Positions 15,226 through 23,485 of a stretch of DNA of 64,000 nt are shown one piece after another (position 1 is the stretch's first letter; each line of letters begins with the position of its first letter). Below the pieces are notes generated by a model. The model searched no databases, was not told the origin of the DNA, and saw only the letters and a program-made list of their open reading frames with translations. The position numbers and the translations under genes were made by a program. The stretch is taken from positions 1-64,000 of the forward strand of contig CBFDDF010000010.1 in assembly GCA_965603495.1 (NCBI GenBank), in the 5' to 3' direction. The stretch comes from Thiomicrorhabdus sp965603495 (GTDB lineage: Bacteria; Pseudomonadota; Gammaproteobacteria; Thiomicrospirales; Thiomicrospiraceae).

Positions 15226-17496
15226 ATGAGAAATAATCAGCCGATTACGAATGAAGAATATTTGGTGCCAAAGGGCGTTACTTTGGTCTCTAAAACTGAT
15301 TTGAATGGAAATATCACCGAATGTAATGATGCTTTTGAAGCAGCAAGTGGGTTCTCACGTAAGGATTTGATTGGACAACCTCATAATTTAATACGGCATC
15401 CCGATGTGCCAGAAGCCGTCTTTGCAGATTTGTGGCAGGCGCTTAAAAAAGGCAGTACCTGGAGTCAAATTGTTAAAAACCGTCGAGCGGATGGCGGTTA
15501 TTACTGGGTAAGAGCCAATACATCACCCGTTTACAAAGCGGGTAAAATATCCGGCTATATGTCTATTCGAACCCAGGTCAGCAAAGCCGAAAAGGAGGCC
15601 GCTTCTCAAGCCTATAAAGAGATTAATGATGGTAAAGCGAATATTAAGGATGCACGCGTTTATTACGGATTCAATTGGAGAAGCTTACTGTTTTTTGGTC
15701 GAATTCCGCCACAATATCAACTTACATTTTGTGCCTTTATATTTTATCTAATTCCATATATCGTCTATTCAATTCAAGCCAATCATGCCTTGATTGAACA
15801 AGTTATGGTGGGGCTCTTTGGGATGATTCCGCCGTTTATTTATGGATTTAGACAGCATAAGCAATATCAAGTTGCAGAAGGTCAATTAAATCAAATCGCC
15901 TCTGGCGATGATCTAACGAATGAATGGTTCGATCCAACGACCAACTATGGTCAGCTGCAAACCACCATCCGCTCTGTCTATTTAGCGGCCAGAGAGCATT
16001 CTGAAGAGTCGGCTTATCAATTAGATCAATCTCGACAATTACAGTCAGCAATGGATCAAGTATCAAGCAATGTCATGATTACAGATGCCAATCTCACCAT
16101 TACCTACATGAACGAGACTATGCAGGCTTTTATGTTAGAGAAAGAAGCTTTGTTACAGCAATACTTACCGCACTTTAACGCGAAAGATTTGATTGGGCAG
16201 AATATTGATATTTTTTATAAAGATCCCGCTCATCAACGTGACATGCTCACTCAGTTGACAGAACCTTATACCGATCATATGAAACTGGGTACGGCCCATT
16301 TTGAAATTTATGCCATTCCTGTGTTTAACCGAGTCGGTCAGCGAACTGCGACAATTGCGGAGTGGCGCGATAGAACTTCCGAAGAACAGCTTTTAGTCGA
16401 AGTTTCATCTGCCGTTGAAGCGGCACAACAAGGATTATTAGACCGTCGTATTGACCTAACGCGTGTTGAAGGCGTGGCCAAGCAACTCAGTCAATCCATC
16501 AATGAGCTCATTGCGACGGTTGAAAAGCCTATTAACTCAGCCGTTCAAGTTGCCGTTGCACTGTCAGAAGGTGATTTAACCAAACACCTTGAAGGTGAGT
16601 ATTTGGGGCGTTTTGCCGTGATGCAAGACAGTTTAAATGTAGCGGTAGATAATCTGGCCTCAATGATGTCACAAACTAAGCAGGCAACGACCGCCGTACA
16701 TGAAGGTGCTGGACAGATTTATCAGGGCAGTGTGGCTCTCAATGATCGCACACAAAGCCAAGCGGCTTCCTTAGAGCAAACGGCCTCCAGTATGGAGGAG
16801 ATGACCTCAGCGGTAAAACAAAATGCACACAATGCGCAACAAGCCTCTAGAGTGACTAAAAGCACAGCCGATCAAGCACAGGCTGGGGTGGAAGTCATGC
16901 ACCATGCGATAGAATCCATGGAGCAGATAAATACTTCGAGTCAAAAAATTAATGACATCATCGGTTTGATTGACAGCATTGCATTCCAAACCAATCTTCT
17001 GGCTTTAAATGCAGCAGTGGAAGCGGCACGTGCAGGCGATCATGGACGCGGCTTTGCAGTGGTTGCAGGTGAGGTTCGTACTCTGGCAGGAAAATCGTCA
17101 GATGCCGCTAAAGACATTCGGGTGCTGATTGAAGATACCGTTAAAAAAGTTACAGAAGGCTCTCATCATGTGAAAGGGTCTGGTGATGCATTAAACGAAA
17201 TTGTTGAATCGATTCGCAATGTTAATCAAATCATTGAGGAGATTGCCACCTCAAGTAATGAACAAAGTGCAGGGGTCAATCAAGTCAATGATGCCATTGC
17301 CCAAATTGACAGTGCCGTTCAACAAAATGCAGCACTGGTCGAAGAAACAGCGGCTACGGCAGAAGAGTTGGGCAATATGTCAGAGATGATGAATCGCAAC
17401 ATCTCTCAATTTAAAATCAATGAACAGGCCGCTCAAACATCGTTCCAGCCGCAAAAAGCGCGGCCTCCACTGAACGCGCTAACGCTCGTAGCTTAG
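15226..17496 (+). CDS. Aer-like methyl-accepting chemotaxis protein with two PAS domains
   Basis: 756 residues. The N-terminal PAS domain (~15-125: TDLNGNITECNDAF, GFSRKDLIGQPHNLIRHPDV, DGGYYWV) matches Aer, which binds FAD and senses redox state. Two hydrophobic segments follow at roughly 160-210, then a second PAS (ITDANLTITYMNE), a HAMP-like region and the methyl-accepting signalling domain with its conserved hairpin (IAFQTNLLALNAAVEAARAG, GRGFAVVAGEVRTLA). No C-terminal CheR-binding NWxxF tail is seen. The frame is open 17 codons upstream, but ATG 15226 has AAGGAA at 15214-15219. It is likely an energy-taxis receptor signalling to CheA. Confidence 0.9.
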   Translation: MRNNQPITNEEYLVPKGVTLVSKTDLNGNITECNDAFEAASGFSRKDLIGQPHNLIRHPDVPEAVFADLWQALKKGSTWSQIVKNRRADGGYYWVRANTSPVYKAGKISGYMSIRTQVSKAEKEAASQAYKEINDGKANIKDARVYYGFNWRSLLFFGRIPPQYQLTFCAFIFYLIPYIVYSIQANHALIEQVMVGLFGMIPPFIYGFRQHKQYQVAEGQLNQIASGDDLTNEWFDPTTNYGQLQTTIRSVYLAAREHSEESAYQLDQSRQLQSAMDQVSSNVMITDANLTITYMNETMQAFMLEKEALLQQYLPHFNAKDLIGQNIDIFYKDPAHQRDMLTQLTEPYTDHMKLGTAHFEIYAIPVFNRVGQRTATIAEWRDRTSEEQLLVEVSSAVEAAQQGLLDRRIDLTRVEGVAKQLSQSINELIATVEKPINSAVQVAVALSEGDLTKHLEGEYLGRFAVMQDSLNVAVDNLASMMSQTKQATTAVHEGAGQIYQGSVALNDRTQSQAASLEQTASSMEEMTSAVKQNAHNAQQASRVTKSTADQAQAGVEVMHHAIESMEQINTSSQKINDIIGLIDSIAFQTNLLALNAAVEAARAGDHGRGFAVVAGEVRTLAGKSSDAAKDIRVLIEDTVKKVTEGSHHVKGSGDALNEIVESIRNVNQIIEEIATSSNEQSAGVNQVNDAIAQIDSAVQQNAALVEETAATAEELGNMSEMMNRNISQFKINEQAAQTSFQPQKARPPLNALTLVA

Positions 17497-17820
17497 CGGG
17501 GTCTTATGTCTTATAGAGCGGAAAAGGGAATGCTACCCTTTAATTATAAATTCCAAAATGCCTCGTTTGTTTAACGAATCAACAGCTTTTAAAATGAAAA
17601 TCCCGCAAGAAGTTACCAGGCCTGGTGATTTCTTGCGGGATTTTTTGTGGGTTGTCGAATGTGCTATCATCTCGTTTAATCTGATATCTAAACCTACCAG
17701 GCCTGGTAAGTCTGGTGTTTATCCACAGAAAAGGGCTTTGTCCCTTTTTCTGTAGTGGCGGCTTGGATCGTCTGGATGATTAAGCCGCCAAAAAAATGAG
17801 TAGAGAGTGAGACTTAAAGC
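17497..17820. repeat. Composite repeat copy plus AAAAGGG/CCCTTTT palindrome
   Basis: A near-complete composite repeat spans ~17518-17709: GCTACCCTTTAAT module, CGTTTGTTTAACG region, hairpin 17597-17647 with ACCAGGCCTGGT at 17615-17626, then a linker GTTGTCGAATGTGCTATC and a second ACCAGGCCTGGT at 17696-17707. A palindrome of the ACAGAAAAGGG...CCCTTTTTCTGT type lies at 17725-17753. GGCTTGGATCGTCTGGATGA at 17760 recurs at 18481 and ~20163. The hairpin can serve as terminator for the chemoreceptor gene. No ORF here looks real. Confidence 0.75.
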
Positions 17821-18471
17821 ATGAGCGATATTCCTGAATTGCCACCGTTGCCAGAGCGTTTTGAATCTCTGATATGGGAGCTTTTAAAAACACGGCAAAC
17901 CATCAGTGAATATGAGTTAATGCGATATTTAGCAGAGGAAGGGTTCTCTGAGTTTAAACCTGACCTGGATCCATTAATCCTATTTCGCGCCCACTTTTTA
18001 CTATTTCATCTACTTTATCGTTTGCAAGACCAATGGTTTTTTGAAAGTCGCGGTCGGCTTAGCATTTATACGACAGATATTCATCTACAGGAAATGGCGT
18101 TTGTTGCGAATTCTGTAGAGGGTTCTGGACAAGGCTCTGGACAAGACCTGCTTCAAGATGATCCGGTGAAATCTTATTATCTGGATTACAGTGAATTTTT
18201 AAACACACAAGAAGATGACGTACTGAGCTTATTAGACGATTTTTGGCGCAAGATGGCAGGGTATCCTATTCACTCCATTAGTCAGGAAGACAGATTGCAA
18301 GCCCAGCAAAGACTCGGTTTGGAAGGTCAGACATTATCTATGCAGAGCGTAAAACTACAATTTCGTGCTTTGTGTCAGTTACACCATCCCGATAAGGGTG
18401 GCGATCCTCAGGTTTTTAGGCAGATTTGTGATGCCAAAGAGGTTTTAGTTCAGAGTTTAGAAGCGGTGTAA
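17821..18471 (+). CDS. DnaJ-related co-chaperone with C-terminal J domain
   Basis: 216 residues. The N-terminal ~130 residues match the 'DnaJ-related' domain (LPPLPERFESLIWELLKTRQ, later FLLFHLLYRLQD). The C-terminal ~60 residues are a J domain with the essential HPD in QLHHPDKGGDP, which stimulates DnaK. The order is reversed compared with canonical DnaJ but typical of this small family. The 3' end of the gene is duplicated at 20071-20200, on the far side of the PEP enzyme gene. Confidence 0.82.
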   Translation: MSDIPELPPLPERFESLIWELLKTRQTISEYELMRYLAEEGFSEFKPDLDPLILFRAHFLLFHLLYRLQDQWFFESRGRLSIYTTDIHLQEMAFVANSVEGSGQGSGQDLLQDDPVKSYYLDYSEFLNTQEDDVLSLLDDFWRKMAGYPIHSISQEDRLQAQQRLGLEGQTLSMQSVKLQFRALCQLHHPDKGGDPQVFRQICDAKEVLVQSLEAV

Positions 18472-18513
18472 AAATGAGGTGGCTTGGATTGTTTGGATGA
18501 TCTGGCCGTCATT
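18391..18513 (+). repeat. Left copy of a ~125-bp direct repeat (dnaJ-related 3' end)
   Basis: Bases from GATAAGG (18391) through the stop codon of the dnaJ-related gene and past GGCTTGGAT...GATGATCTGG recur almost unchanged at 20071-20200. The repeat brackets the PEP-enzyme gene. The left copy is the functional gene end. Confidence 0.85.
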
Positions 18514-18560
18514 GTTTTTATCCAAAGCAGGATTGCACACTTGGAATGCGCTAGTTATTC

Positions 18561-18588
18561 ACAGATAAGGGCTTTGACCCCTTTTCCT
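18561..18588. repeat. AAGGG/CCCTTTTC palindromic element
   Basis: ACAGATAAGGGCTTTGACCC followed by CTTTTCCT. It belongs to the same small family as 17725-17753, 20044-20068, 20206-20228, 21305-21326 and 23446-23474. It lies between the dnaJ-related gene and the convergent PEP enzyme gene and may also act as a weak terminator. Confidence 0.65.
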
Positions 18589-18629
18589 AGATAACCATGT
18601 TCTAACCGCACTTTTGGTCAGCTTTAGCT

Positions 18630-19937
18630 TTACAAACAAAATGGAGGATGGCGATCAGTTGGTTGCTGCAAAATTTCCAGAACCTGCCGTGTCGTTTTTG
18701 CTTCACATACTTGTTTGGCCAGTATTTCACATTCAGTTTTTGTCATGTTCGAAACCCTATTTGCAAGGTGAGGAACAAATGAGGCTTCTACAGAAAACGT
18801 TCGATACCCTAGACCTAATAACACAGGTAATACGCCCTGCATTTGTGACAATACACCACACAACTGAATTTCTTTTAAGCGCTCACCCGACTGTTTTGCC
18901 ACCTGTCTGAACAATCGATACAATAATGGTGCATAGGGATCGAGATAATGACGTAATTCAGATTGGTCTCGGTCAGCCGCATATACTTGTTGCATCAAGT
19001 CATTACAACCTATGGCAACAAAGTCTGCATGCTCTAGGAGCTGGTCGATATCGAGCAGCATGGCTGGTGTTTCCACCATAGCACCTATCTGAACATGCTC
19101 AGGTAAATGCTGACGAATCATAGTCTGCCAATGTTCATATTCTTCCAGTCGAACAAGAAAAGGGACGAGAACACGAATTGAAAATTCGTTCGATAAGGTC
19201 GCAAGTGCAGTAAGCTGAGCATCAATCACCGCTCGGACTGAATCATCGCTGTAAAGTCGCACGCCCTGCATTCCCTTAGTTACCTCTCTAGCGTCTGATT
19301 CCTTTAACCATGATGGCGTTTTATCGGCTGCCAAATCAAGCAAACGAAATGTTAGTCTCAAGGGTGATGCCGCTTCACATATTTCACCGAAAGCGCGTAA
19401 ATAAAAGGCTTTATCTGGTACTAGATTATTTTCAGGTAAAACAAATTCTGAACGGACTAAACCAATTCCTGTTGCACCTAAGGTACTGGCTTTGTCTGCT
19501 GCCAATGGATTGCTCACACTAGCACATAAGTTCACTTGGTCACCATCGGCCATTAACACAGGTTTTCCTGACTCAAAGGGTCGCGCTAAATCTTCAACAG
19601 GCAAAGCGACATTTAAGTTATTGCTAATAAGACCAGTGCTACCATTAATAACAAGCTGCATATTCTGTTCAAGCGTTACTGCCTGTTGTGCGCTGATTAA
19701 TACGGTTGGCACACCTAACCCTAACAAATGAACCATCTTATGAGAAAATGGAACTGATTCAATCACAATGAAAGCCATTGGCAAGATTGCGAAACCAGAA
19801 ATGTCATCGTGTGAAATCAGCACAATACGCTGAGCAATATCACCCTCTATGCCCTTGTGCAACCGGGCTACAGCAACACCAGGGAAATATGGCAACCCTT
19901 GAATATGAATATTATGTCTGGTCATTTTACAGCTCAC
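18630..19937 (-). CDS. PtsI-like PEP-utilising enzyme lacking the HPr-binding domain
   Basis: 435 residues related to enzyme I of the PTS and PEP synthase. The phosphohistidine swivel part is near residues 40-85 (VPFSHKMVHLLGLGVPTVL). The PEP-binding barrel follows, with GIGLVRSEFVL, TFRLLDLAADKTPSWL, VETPAM, GCNDLMQQVYAADRDQ and a catalytic-type Cys in QLCGVL. The N-terminal HPr-interaction domain of enzyme I is missing, and several consensus positions differ (for example TFRLLDLAADK for TIRTFDIGGDK). Its partner and reaction are therefore uncertain. The longest start is GTG at 19937 with GGCGG upstream; ATG at 19925 is equally possible. The gene sits alone between two copies of the dnaJ-related 3' end. 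Confidence 0.72.
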   Translation of the reverse strand: MSCKMTRHNIHIQGLPYFPGVAVARLHKGIEGDIAQRIVLISHDDISGFAILPMAFIVIESVPFSHKMVHLLGLGVPTVLISAQQAVTLEQNMQLVINGSTGLISNNLNVALPVEDLARPFESGKPVLMADGDQVNLCASVSNPLAADKASTLGATGIGLVRSEFVLPENNLVPDKAFYLRAFGEICEAASPLRLTFRLLDLAADKTPSWLKESDAREVTKGMQGVRLYSDDSVRAVIDAQLTALATLSNEFSIRVLVPFLVRLEEYEHWQTMIRQHLPEHVQIGAMVETPAMLLDIDQLLEHADFVAIGCNDLMQQVYAADRDQSELRHYLDPYAPLLYRLFRQVAKQSGERLKEIQLCGVLSQMQGVLPVLLGLGYRTFSVEASFVPHLANRVSNMTKTECEILAKQVCEAKTTRQVLEILQQPTDRHPPFCL

Positions 19938-20263
19938 TTTTACCGCCAGAGATTAGATGATCTTAACATCAAATTGGACTTAATATAGACAACCAACTTT
20001 AAAGAAAAGAAGAAAAGGGGGGGCGAGAAAAGGGGTAGGAGTCAGAAAAGGGCTCTAAGCCCTTTTCTCCGATAAGGGGGGGGGATCCTCAGGTTTTTAG
20101 GCAGATTTGTGATGCCAAAGAGGTTTTGGTCCAGAGTTTAGAAGCGGTGTAAAATGAGGTGTTGGCTTGGATTATTTGGATAATCTGGTCGTCATCGTCT
20201 AATTAGGAAAAGGGGTCAAAGCCCTTTTGCATTGAGGGCTAACGGGATGTTTGGAGTACTCGC
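19938..20263. other. Repeat-rich gap upstream of the CaCA gene
   Basis: Contains purine-rich G-runs (20010-20040), the AAAAGGG/CCCTTTT palindrome at 20044-20068, the orphan dnaJ-related 3' copy and another palindrome, GGAAAAGGGG...GCCCTTTT, at 20206-20228. No complete gene is visible. Confidence 0.7.
20071..20200 (+). repeat. Right copy of the direct repeat (orphan dnaJ-related 3' end)
   Basis: Matches 18391-18513 with a few changes (for example GTTTTGGTCCAG for GTTTTAGTTCAG, and a lost A in the run after the stop). The open frame is only the last ~25 codons of the dnaJ-related gene, so this copy is dead. Its presence shows that the block 18391-20070 arose by duplication or insertion next to the dnaJ-related gene. 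Confidence 0.85.
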
Positions 20264-21301
20264 ATGATAGATCCGGCCAGCTGGTCGCTGACATTTATTG
20301 TGATAGCCTTCGCGGGTGTCGCAGCGATAATCGGGTGGTTTGGTATCAAGATGACTGAAACCGCTCGTGACCTTGCCCACGCTACGGGGTTAGGCGAAGC
20401 GCTTATGGGAGCGCTATTTATTGGTGCTTCAACATCGCTGTCTGGAATCACGACGTCCGTCTCAGCAGCGGCAGCTGGGCATGCCGAACTGGCAGTAAGT
20501 AACGGGTTGGGAGGCATCGCTGCTCAGACCGCCTTTCTTGCTTTAGCGGATATTGCTTACCGTCGCGCAAATCTGGAGCATGCAGCCGCATCCGCTGAAA
20601 ATTTATTTATGTCAGCCTTACTTCTGACTTTGCTGAGCATCCATGCACTAGCATTATCTTTCCCAGATATCAGCATCTTCTCCGTCCATCCGGCGACGGT
20701 AATTTTGATTATTGTCTATGTTTTTGGTGTTCATCTGCTGGCCCGAACGCACGACATGCCAATGTGGATCCCGAGAAAGACGGCAGACACCGCATCAGAA
20801 TCTGCGGATCACAGCCATCAACGTCGTCAACACCTTTGGAGACTCTGGCTGTGCTTTGCTGGCTACGCAGCTATTGTCGCCTTGGCTGGTTGGGCTCTCG
20901 CTCAACTTGCAATCCCTTTTGGGGAAAAAACGGGTTTGTCACACGGCGTCGTTGGAGGGGTTTTTACCGCCGTCTCGACGTCTATTCCTGAACTGGTAGT
21001 CGCAATTACCGCTGTTCGGATGGGCGCGCCCAACCTAGCGGTTGGTGATATTATCGGGGGCAACGCGTTTGACACACTTTTCATCGCGGCATCGGATATA
21101 GCCTATAGAGACGGCCCAATCTACGCTGCCATTACGAGCACAGAGCAGTTCTGGCTCGCCAATTCGATGCTGATGACAGCGGTACTTGCCATGGGGCTGA
21201 TCTATCGCGAGCGCCACGGGCCAGGGAATATAGGTTTGGAAAGTGTGATATTGCTGGTGCTGTATTTCGGCGGGATAGCCGTTTTAGCTGTAGTACAGTA
21301 G
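20264..21301 (+). CDS. Ca2+/cation antiporter (CaCA) family membrane exchanger
   Basis: 345 residues with about ten membrane segments in two homologous halves. The alpha repeats are GASTSLSGITTSVSAAAAGH...NGLGGIAAQTAFLAL and AVSTSIPELVVAITAVRMGA...GDIIGGNAFDTLFIA. The second has the ion-binding Glu (STSIPE) and the first has Gly at that position, so the cation may not be Ca2+. GGAG lies eight bases before the ATG. Codon use is visibly GC-richer than its surroundings, and repeats flank it on both sides, which suggests acquisition by transfer. Confidence 0.8.
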   Translation: MIDPASWSLTFIVIAFAGVAAIIGWFGIKMTETARDLAHATGLGEALMGALFIGASTSLSGITTSVSAAAAGHAELAVSNGLGGIAAQTAFLALADIAYRRANLEHAAASAENLFMSALLLTLLSIHALALSFPDISIFSVHPATVILIIVYVFGVHLLARTHDMPMWIPRKTADTASESADHSHQRRQHLWRLWLCFAGYAAIVALAGWALAQLAIPFGEKTGLSHGVVGGVFTAVSTSIPELVVAITAVRMGAPNLAVGDIIGGNAFDTLFIAASDIAYRDGPIYAAITSTEQFWLANSMLMTAVLAMGLIYRERHGPGNIGLESVILLVLYFGGIAVLAVVQ

Positions 21302-21733
21302 CAATAAAAGGGATCAAAGCCCTTTTTAGTGGATAAGTTTGGTGTGAAAATTAGACCAACCCTTTAATCTCAAAGGCTAAAAAGAACTCGTCTTTTTTTA
21401 CGTTTCAAAAGGTTCTAAAATCAAAAGCCCGCAACAAGTTACCAGGCCTGGTGAGTTCTTGTGGGCTTTTTTATGTCTGTGTTTATGGTTTAAAGTCTAT
21501 CCATAAAGCTACCAGGCCTGGCAAGTTTAGATAGTAGATAGTAGATTGAAGCAAAGGGTAGTGTCTCCATATTTGTTATTTTTCTTTAAAACTTATTAGT
21601 AAACTTACTACTTTATGCTTATAGTAGTTTCTAAATATTATTTGCCTGGTTTTACGTAGTGATTTAGGCAGTCTAAACCATTACAAAAATTAGTTTTAAG
21701 CCAATATATAGCAAATTATTTAATACTTGATAC
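21302..21733. repeat. Composite repeat copy and AT-rich spacer
   Basis: Begins with AAAAGGGATCAAAGCCCTTTTT (split palindrome, 21305-21326). A diverged composite repeat follows, with hairpin 21423-21472 (ACCAGGCCTGGT at 21441-21452) and a linker to ACCAGGCCTGGC at 21511-21522, ending TTTAGATAGTAGATAG. The remaining ~180 bases are AT-rich with no gene seen. Confidence 0.7.
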
Positions 21734-21767
21734 ATCCAACGACTAGAACAAAACGTCTGTGTTATAC
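21734..21767 (+). other. Possible short attC remnant
   Basis: ATCCAAC (RYYYAAC-like) at 21734-21740 and GTTATAC at 21761-21767, with GAC/GTC pairing between them, lie just upstream of the cassette-like gene at 21836. The segment is shorter than normal attC sites, so this is a weak call based on position and core words only. Confidence 0.3.
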
Positions 21768-21835
21768 CAACTTTAACTATGTTTTAGCTTAGTGTTCGGA
21801 TGTCTAATTATAGTTATGTGTAAAAGGAGAATAAA

Positions 21836-22219
21836 TTGAACAAAGTAATCTACGTGCCCTCTTTCTTTAAACCAATCGGCAAAGAAGTAACAAAAAATGT
21901 GTCCACTGGTGAAAAGAAGAAAGGTTTTTTTGGTGGTGAAAAGGACGTAACTACAAAAGTAAAAGAGTGGCAACAGACTGGATATTCAGACCGCTGGATT
22001 GATGGCAAGCGATTAGCTAACGATATAGCTAATGCAGTTTCAGAACTAAACAACGAAGGTTTTGAAGTTGTGTCTATCACGCCTATTACATCAGGTGAGT
22101 ACAACTATAACTTTGCGCAGCAAAAAGGTTCGCAAAACTGGGGAGGGTCCGGCTACGGATATGGCTACGGATACAGTTACACTGAAGGCGTCACCATTGT
22201 TGCAAAGAAATTCACATAA
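21836..22219 (+). CDS. Hypothetical cassette protein with Gly/Tyr-rich segment
   Basis: 127 residues of unknown family. It opens with MNKVIYVPSFFKPIGKEV. A Lys/Gly-rich KKKGFFGGEKD stretch follows, and near the end a low-complexity GGSGYGYGYGYSY run precedes TEGVTIVAKKFT. No signal peptide or membrane segment is visible. The start is TTG at 21836 with AAGGAG at 21823-21828. The stop codon overlaps the left end of a clear attC site, so it is probably an integron cassette gene. Function not recognised. Confidence 0.7.
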   Translation: MNKVIYVPSFFKPIGKEVTKNVSTGEKKKGFFGGEKDVTTKVKEWQQTGYSDRWIDGKRLANDIANAVSELNNEGFEVVSITPITSGEYNYNFAQQKGSQNWGGSGYGYGYGYSYTEGVTIVAKKFT

Positions 22220-22284
22220 CAATCACATCCAGCCGACCTTCGGGTCGCTGCCGCTCCCCTCGTCAGCTGATTGAGGCGTTAGGC
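22214..22284 (+). other. attC integron recombination site
   Basis: Starts ACATAAC (22214-22220), runs through CCAGCCGACCTTCGGGTCG (a tight CGACC-TTCG-GGTCG hairpin) and ends TTGAGGCGTTAGGC (22271-22284). The R' core GTTAGGC at 22278-22284 is exact. Layout, length (71 bp) and wording closely resemble classic 59-base elements such as that of aadA cassettes. It sits exactly between two unrelated genes. Confidence 0.85.
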
Positions 22285-22318
22285 ACTCACTCAAATCCGT
22301 TTTATTTTAGGAAATATC

Positions 22319-23038
22319 ATGTCAGTGAAGATCGTTAGTGAAAAGACAGCTCAAGCAGTATCCCCTCGCCAGTGGATCGGATTAGTTGTGGTATATAGCC
22401 TTATCCCGCTAATTTTATTGATATGTGCCTGGGATCTCGGTTGGTGGCAGGCGTGGGTCTATTCTTTGCTGATATTAACGGCTGGTATTGGGGGACGCAT
22501 ATGGGCGGAACAGCGACACCCCGGATTGACGGCCGAACGACAAAAAATTGAAACTTTTAAAAAAGCAAAGGCATGGGATAAAGTGCTTGCGCCACTGATG
22601 GCGGTGAGTATCAGTTACCCGATGGTCATAGTCGCTGGGCTGGATCATCGCTATAATTGGTCACCCGAATTTCCACTATGGTCAAGTGTCATTGGATTCA
22701 TATTGATCGCGTTCGGATATGCTTTCGCTGCATGGTCATTGGTAGAGAACCGCTTTTTCTTCAGCGTGGTGACTATTCAGACAGATCGTGGGCATATGGT
22801 GTGTGACAGTGGCCCGTACCAGTTTGTACGGCATCCTGGTTATGCCGGAAATATTCTTCCACTGTTTGGTATTGTGCTTGCGCTGGGCTCGGTATGGACA
22901 CTGATACCTGCGATGGTGGCATTAATCATCTCGGTGATTAGAACCGTACTTGAAGACCGGACTTTACAGGAAGAGTTGTCGGGCTATCGGGATTATGCAC
23001 AACGCGTGCGATATCGGTTGATTCCTGGTATATACTGA
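22319..23038 (+). CDS. Isoprenylcysteine carboxyl methyltransferase (ICMT/PEMT)-like membrane protein
   Basis: 239 residues with about five membrane segments. The C-terminal half has the SAM-binding signature of the ICMT/PEMT superfamily: GPYQFVRHPGYAGNILPLFG, then VLEDRTLQEELSGYRDYAQR and RLIPGIY. Bacterial members probably methylate lipids or small hydrophobic molecules; the substrate here is unknown. The gene follows the attC site after 34 bases, as a second cassette would, but no attC follows it. The trailing part has been replaced by a composite repeat. Confidence 0.8.
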   Translation: MSVKIVSEKTAQAVSPRQWIGLVVVYSLIPLILLICAWDLGWWQAWVYSLLILTAGIGGRIWAEQRHPGLTAERQKIETFKKAKAWDKVLAPLMAVSISYPMVIVAGLDHRYNWSPEFPLWSSVIGFILIAFGYAFAAWSLVENRFFFSVVTIQTDRGHMVCDSGPYQFVRHPGYAGNILPLFGIVLALGSVWTLIPAMVALIISVIRTVLEDRTLQEELSGYRDYAQRVRYRLIPGIY

Positions 23039-23485
23039 GAGACCTGAGTGGTGGTTTTTCAGTTTAAGGAAAAAGGGGACGCTAGCCTTTAATTTCCCAC
23101 TCTAAAAACGACTCGTTTTTTCACTCAACGTTTTAATAGCTTCTAAAATCATAAGCCCGCAAGAAGTTACCAGGCCTGGTAACTTCTTGCGGGCTTTTGT
23201 GTGTCAAAAATAAGATGACCAGGCCTGGTAAGTTTGGATAGCAGATTGAAGAAAAAAGTGACATCCTCTTTTTTAATTCTACTTTGAGCCAAATTATTGT
23301 GAAAATCAAGTATATTGAACGAAGTGCTACCAGGCCTGGTCGATTTGAGCGCTATATAAACTTAGGCCTTAGGGTCTTAGCGGTGTAATTGATATTACTT
23401 TGACCCCAATTATTTTTAGAACTAAATTATATGGTTTGTATATCCACAGAAAAGGGCTTTGCCCTCGTTTTCTTAGCTAGAAATA
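23039..23485. repeat. Composite repeat copy and GGGGTC remnants before the ATPase gene
   Basis: Holds the best-preserved composite repeat start (GGGGACGCTAGCCTTTAAT near 23076, CTAAAAACGACTCGTTTTTT, AGCTTCTAAAATCATAAGCC). The perfect hairpin is at 23152-23198 with ACCAGGCCTGGT at 23169-23180. Further cores lie at 23218-23229 and 23329-23340, a TTTGACCCCAATTATT remnant near 23400 and the AAAAGGG palindrome at 23446-23474, only 11 bases before the ATPase start. No gene seen. Confidence 0.8.

Noticed and set aside
18614..18910. Plus-strand ORF of 98 codons
   Set aside because: It lies entirely opposite the PtsI-like gene and its protein has no sensible pattern; antisense shadow.
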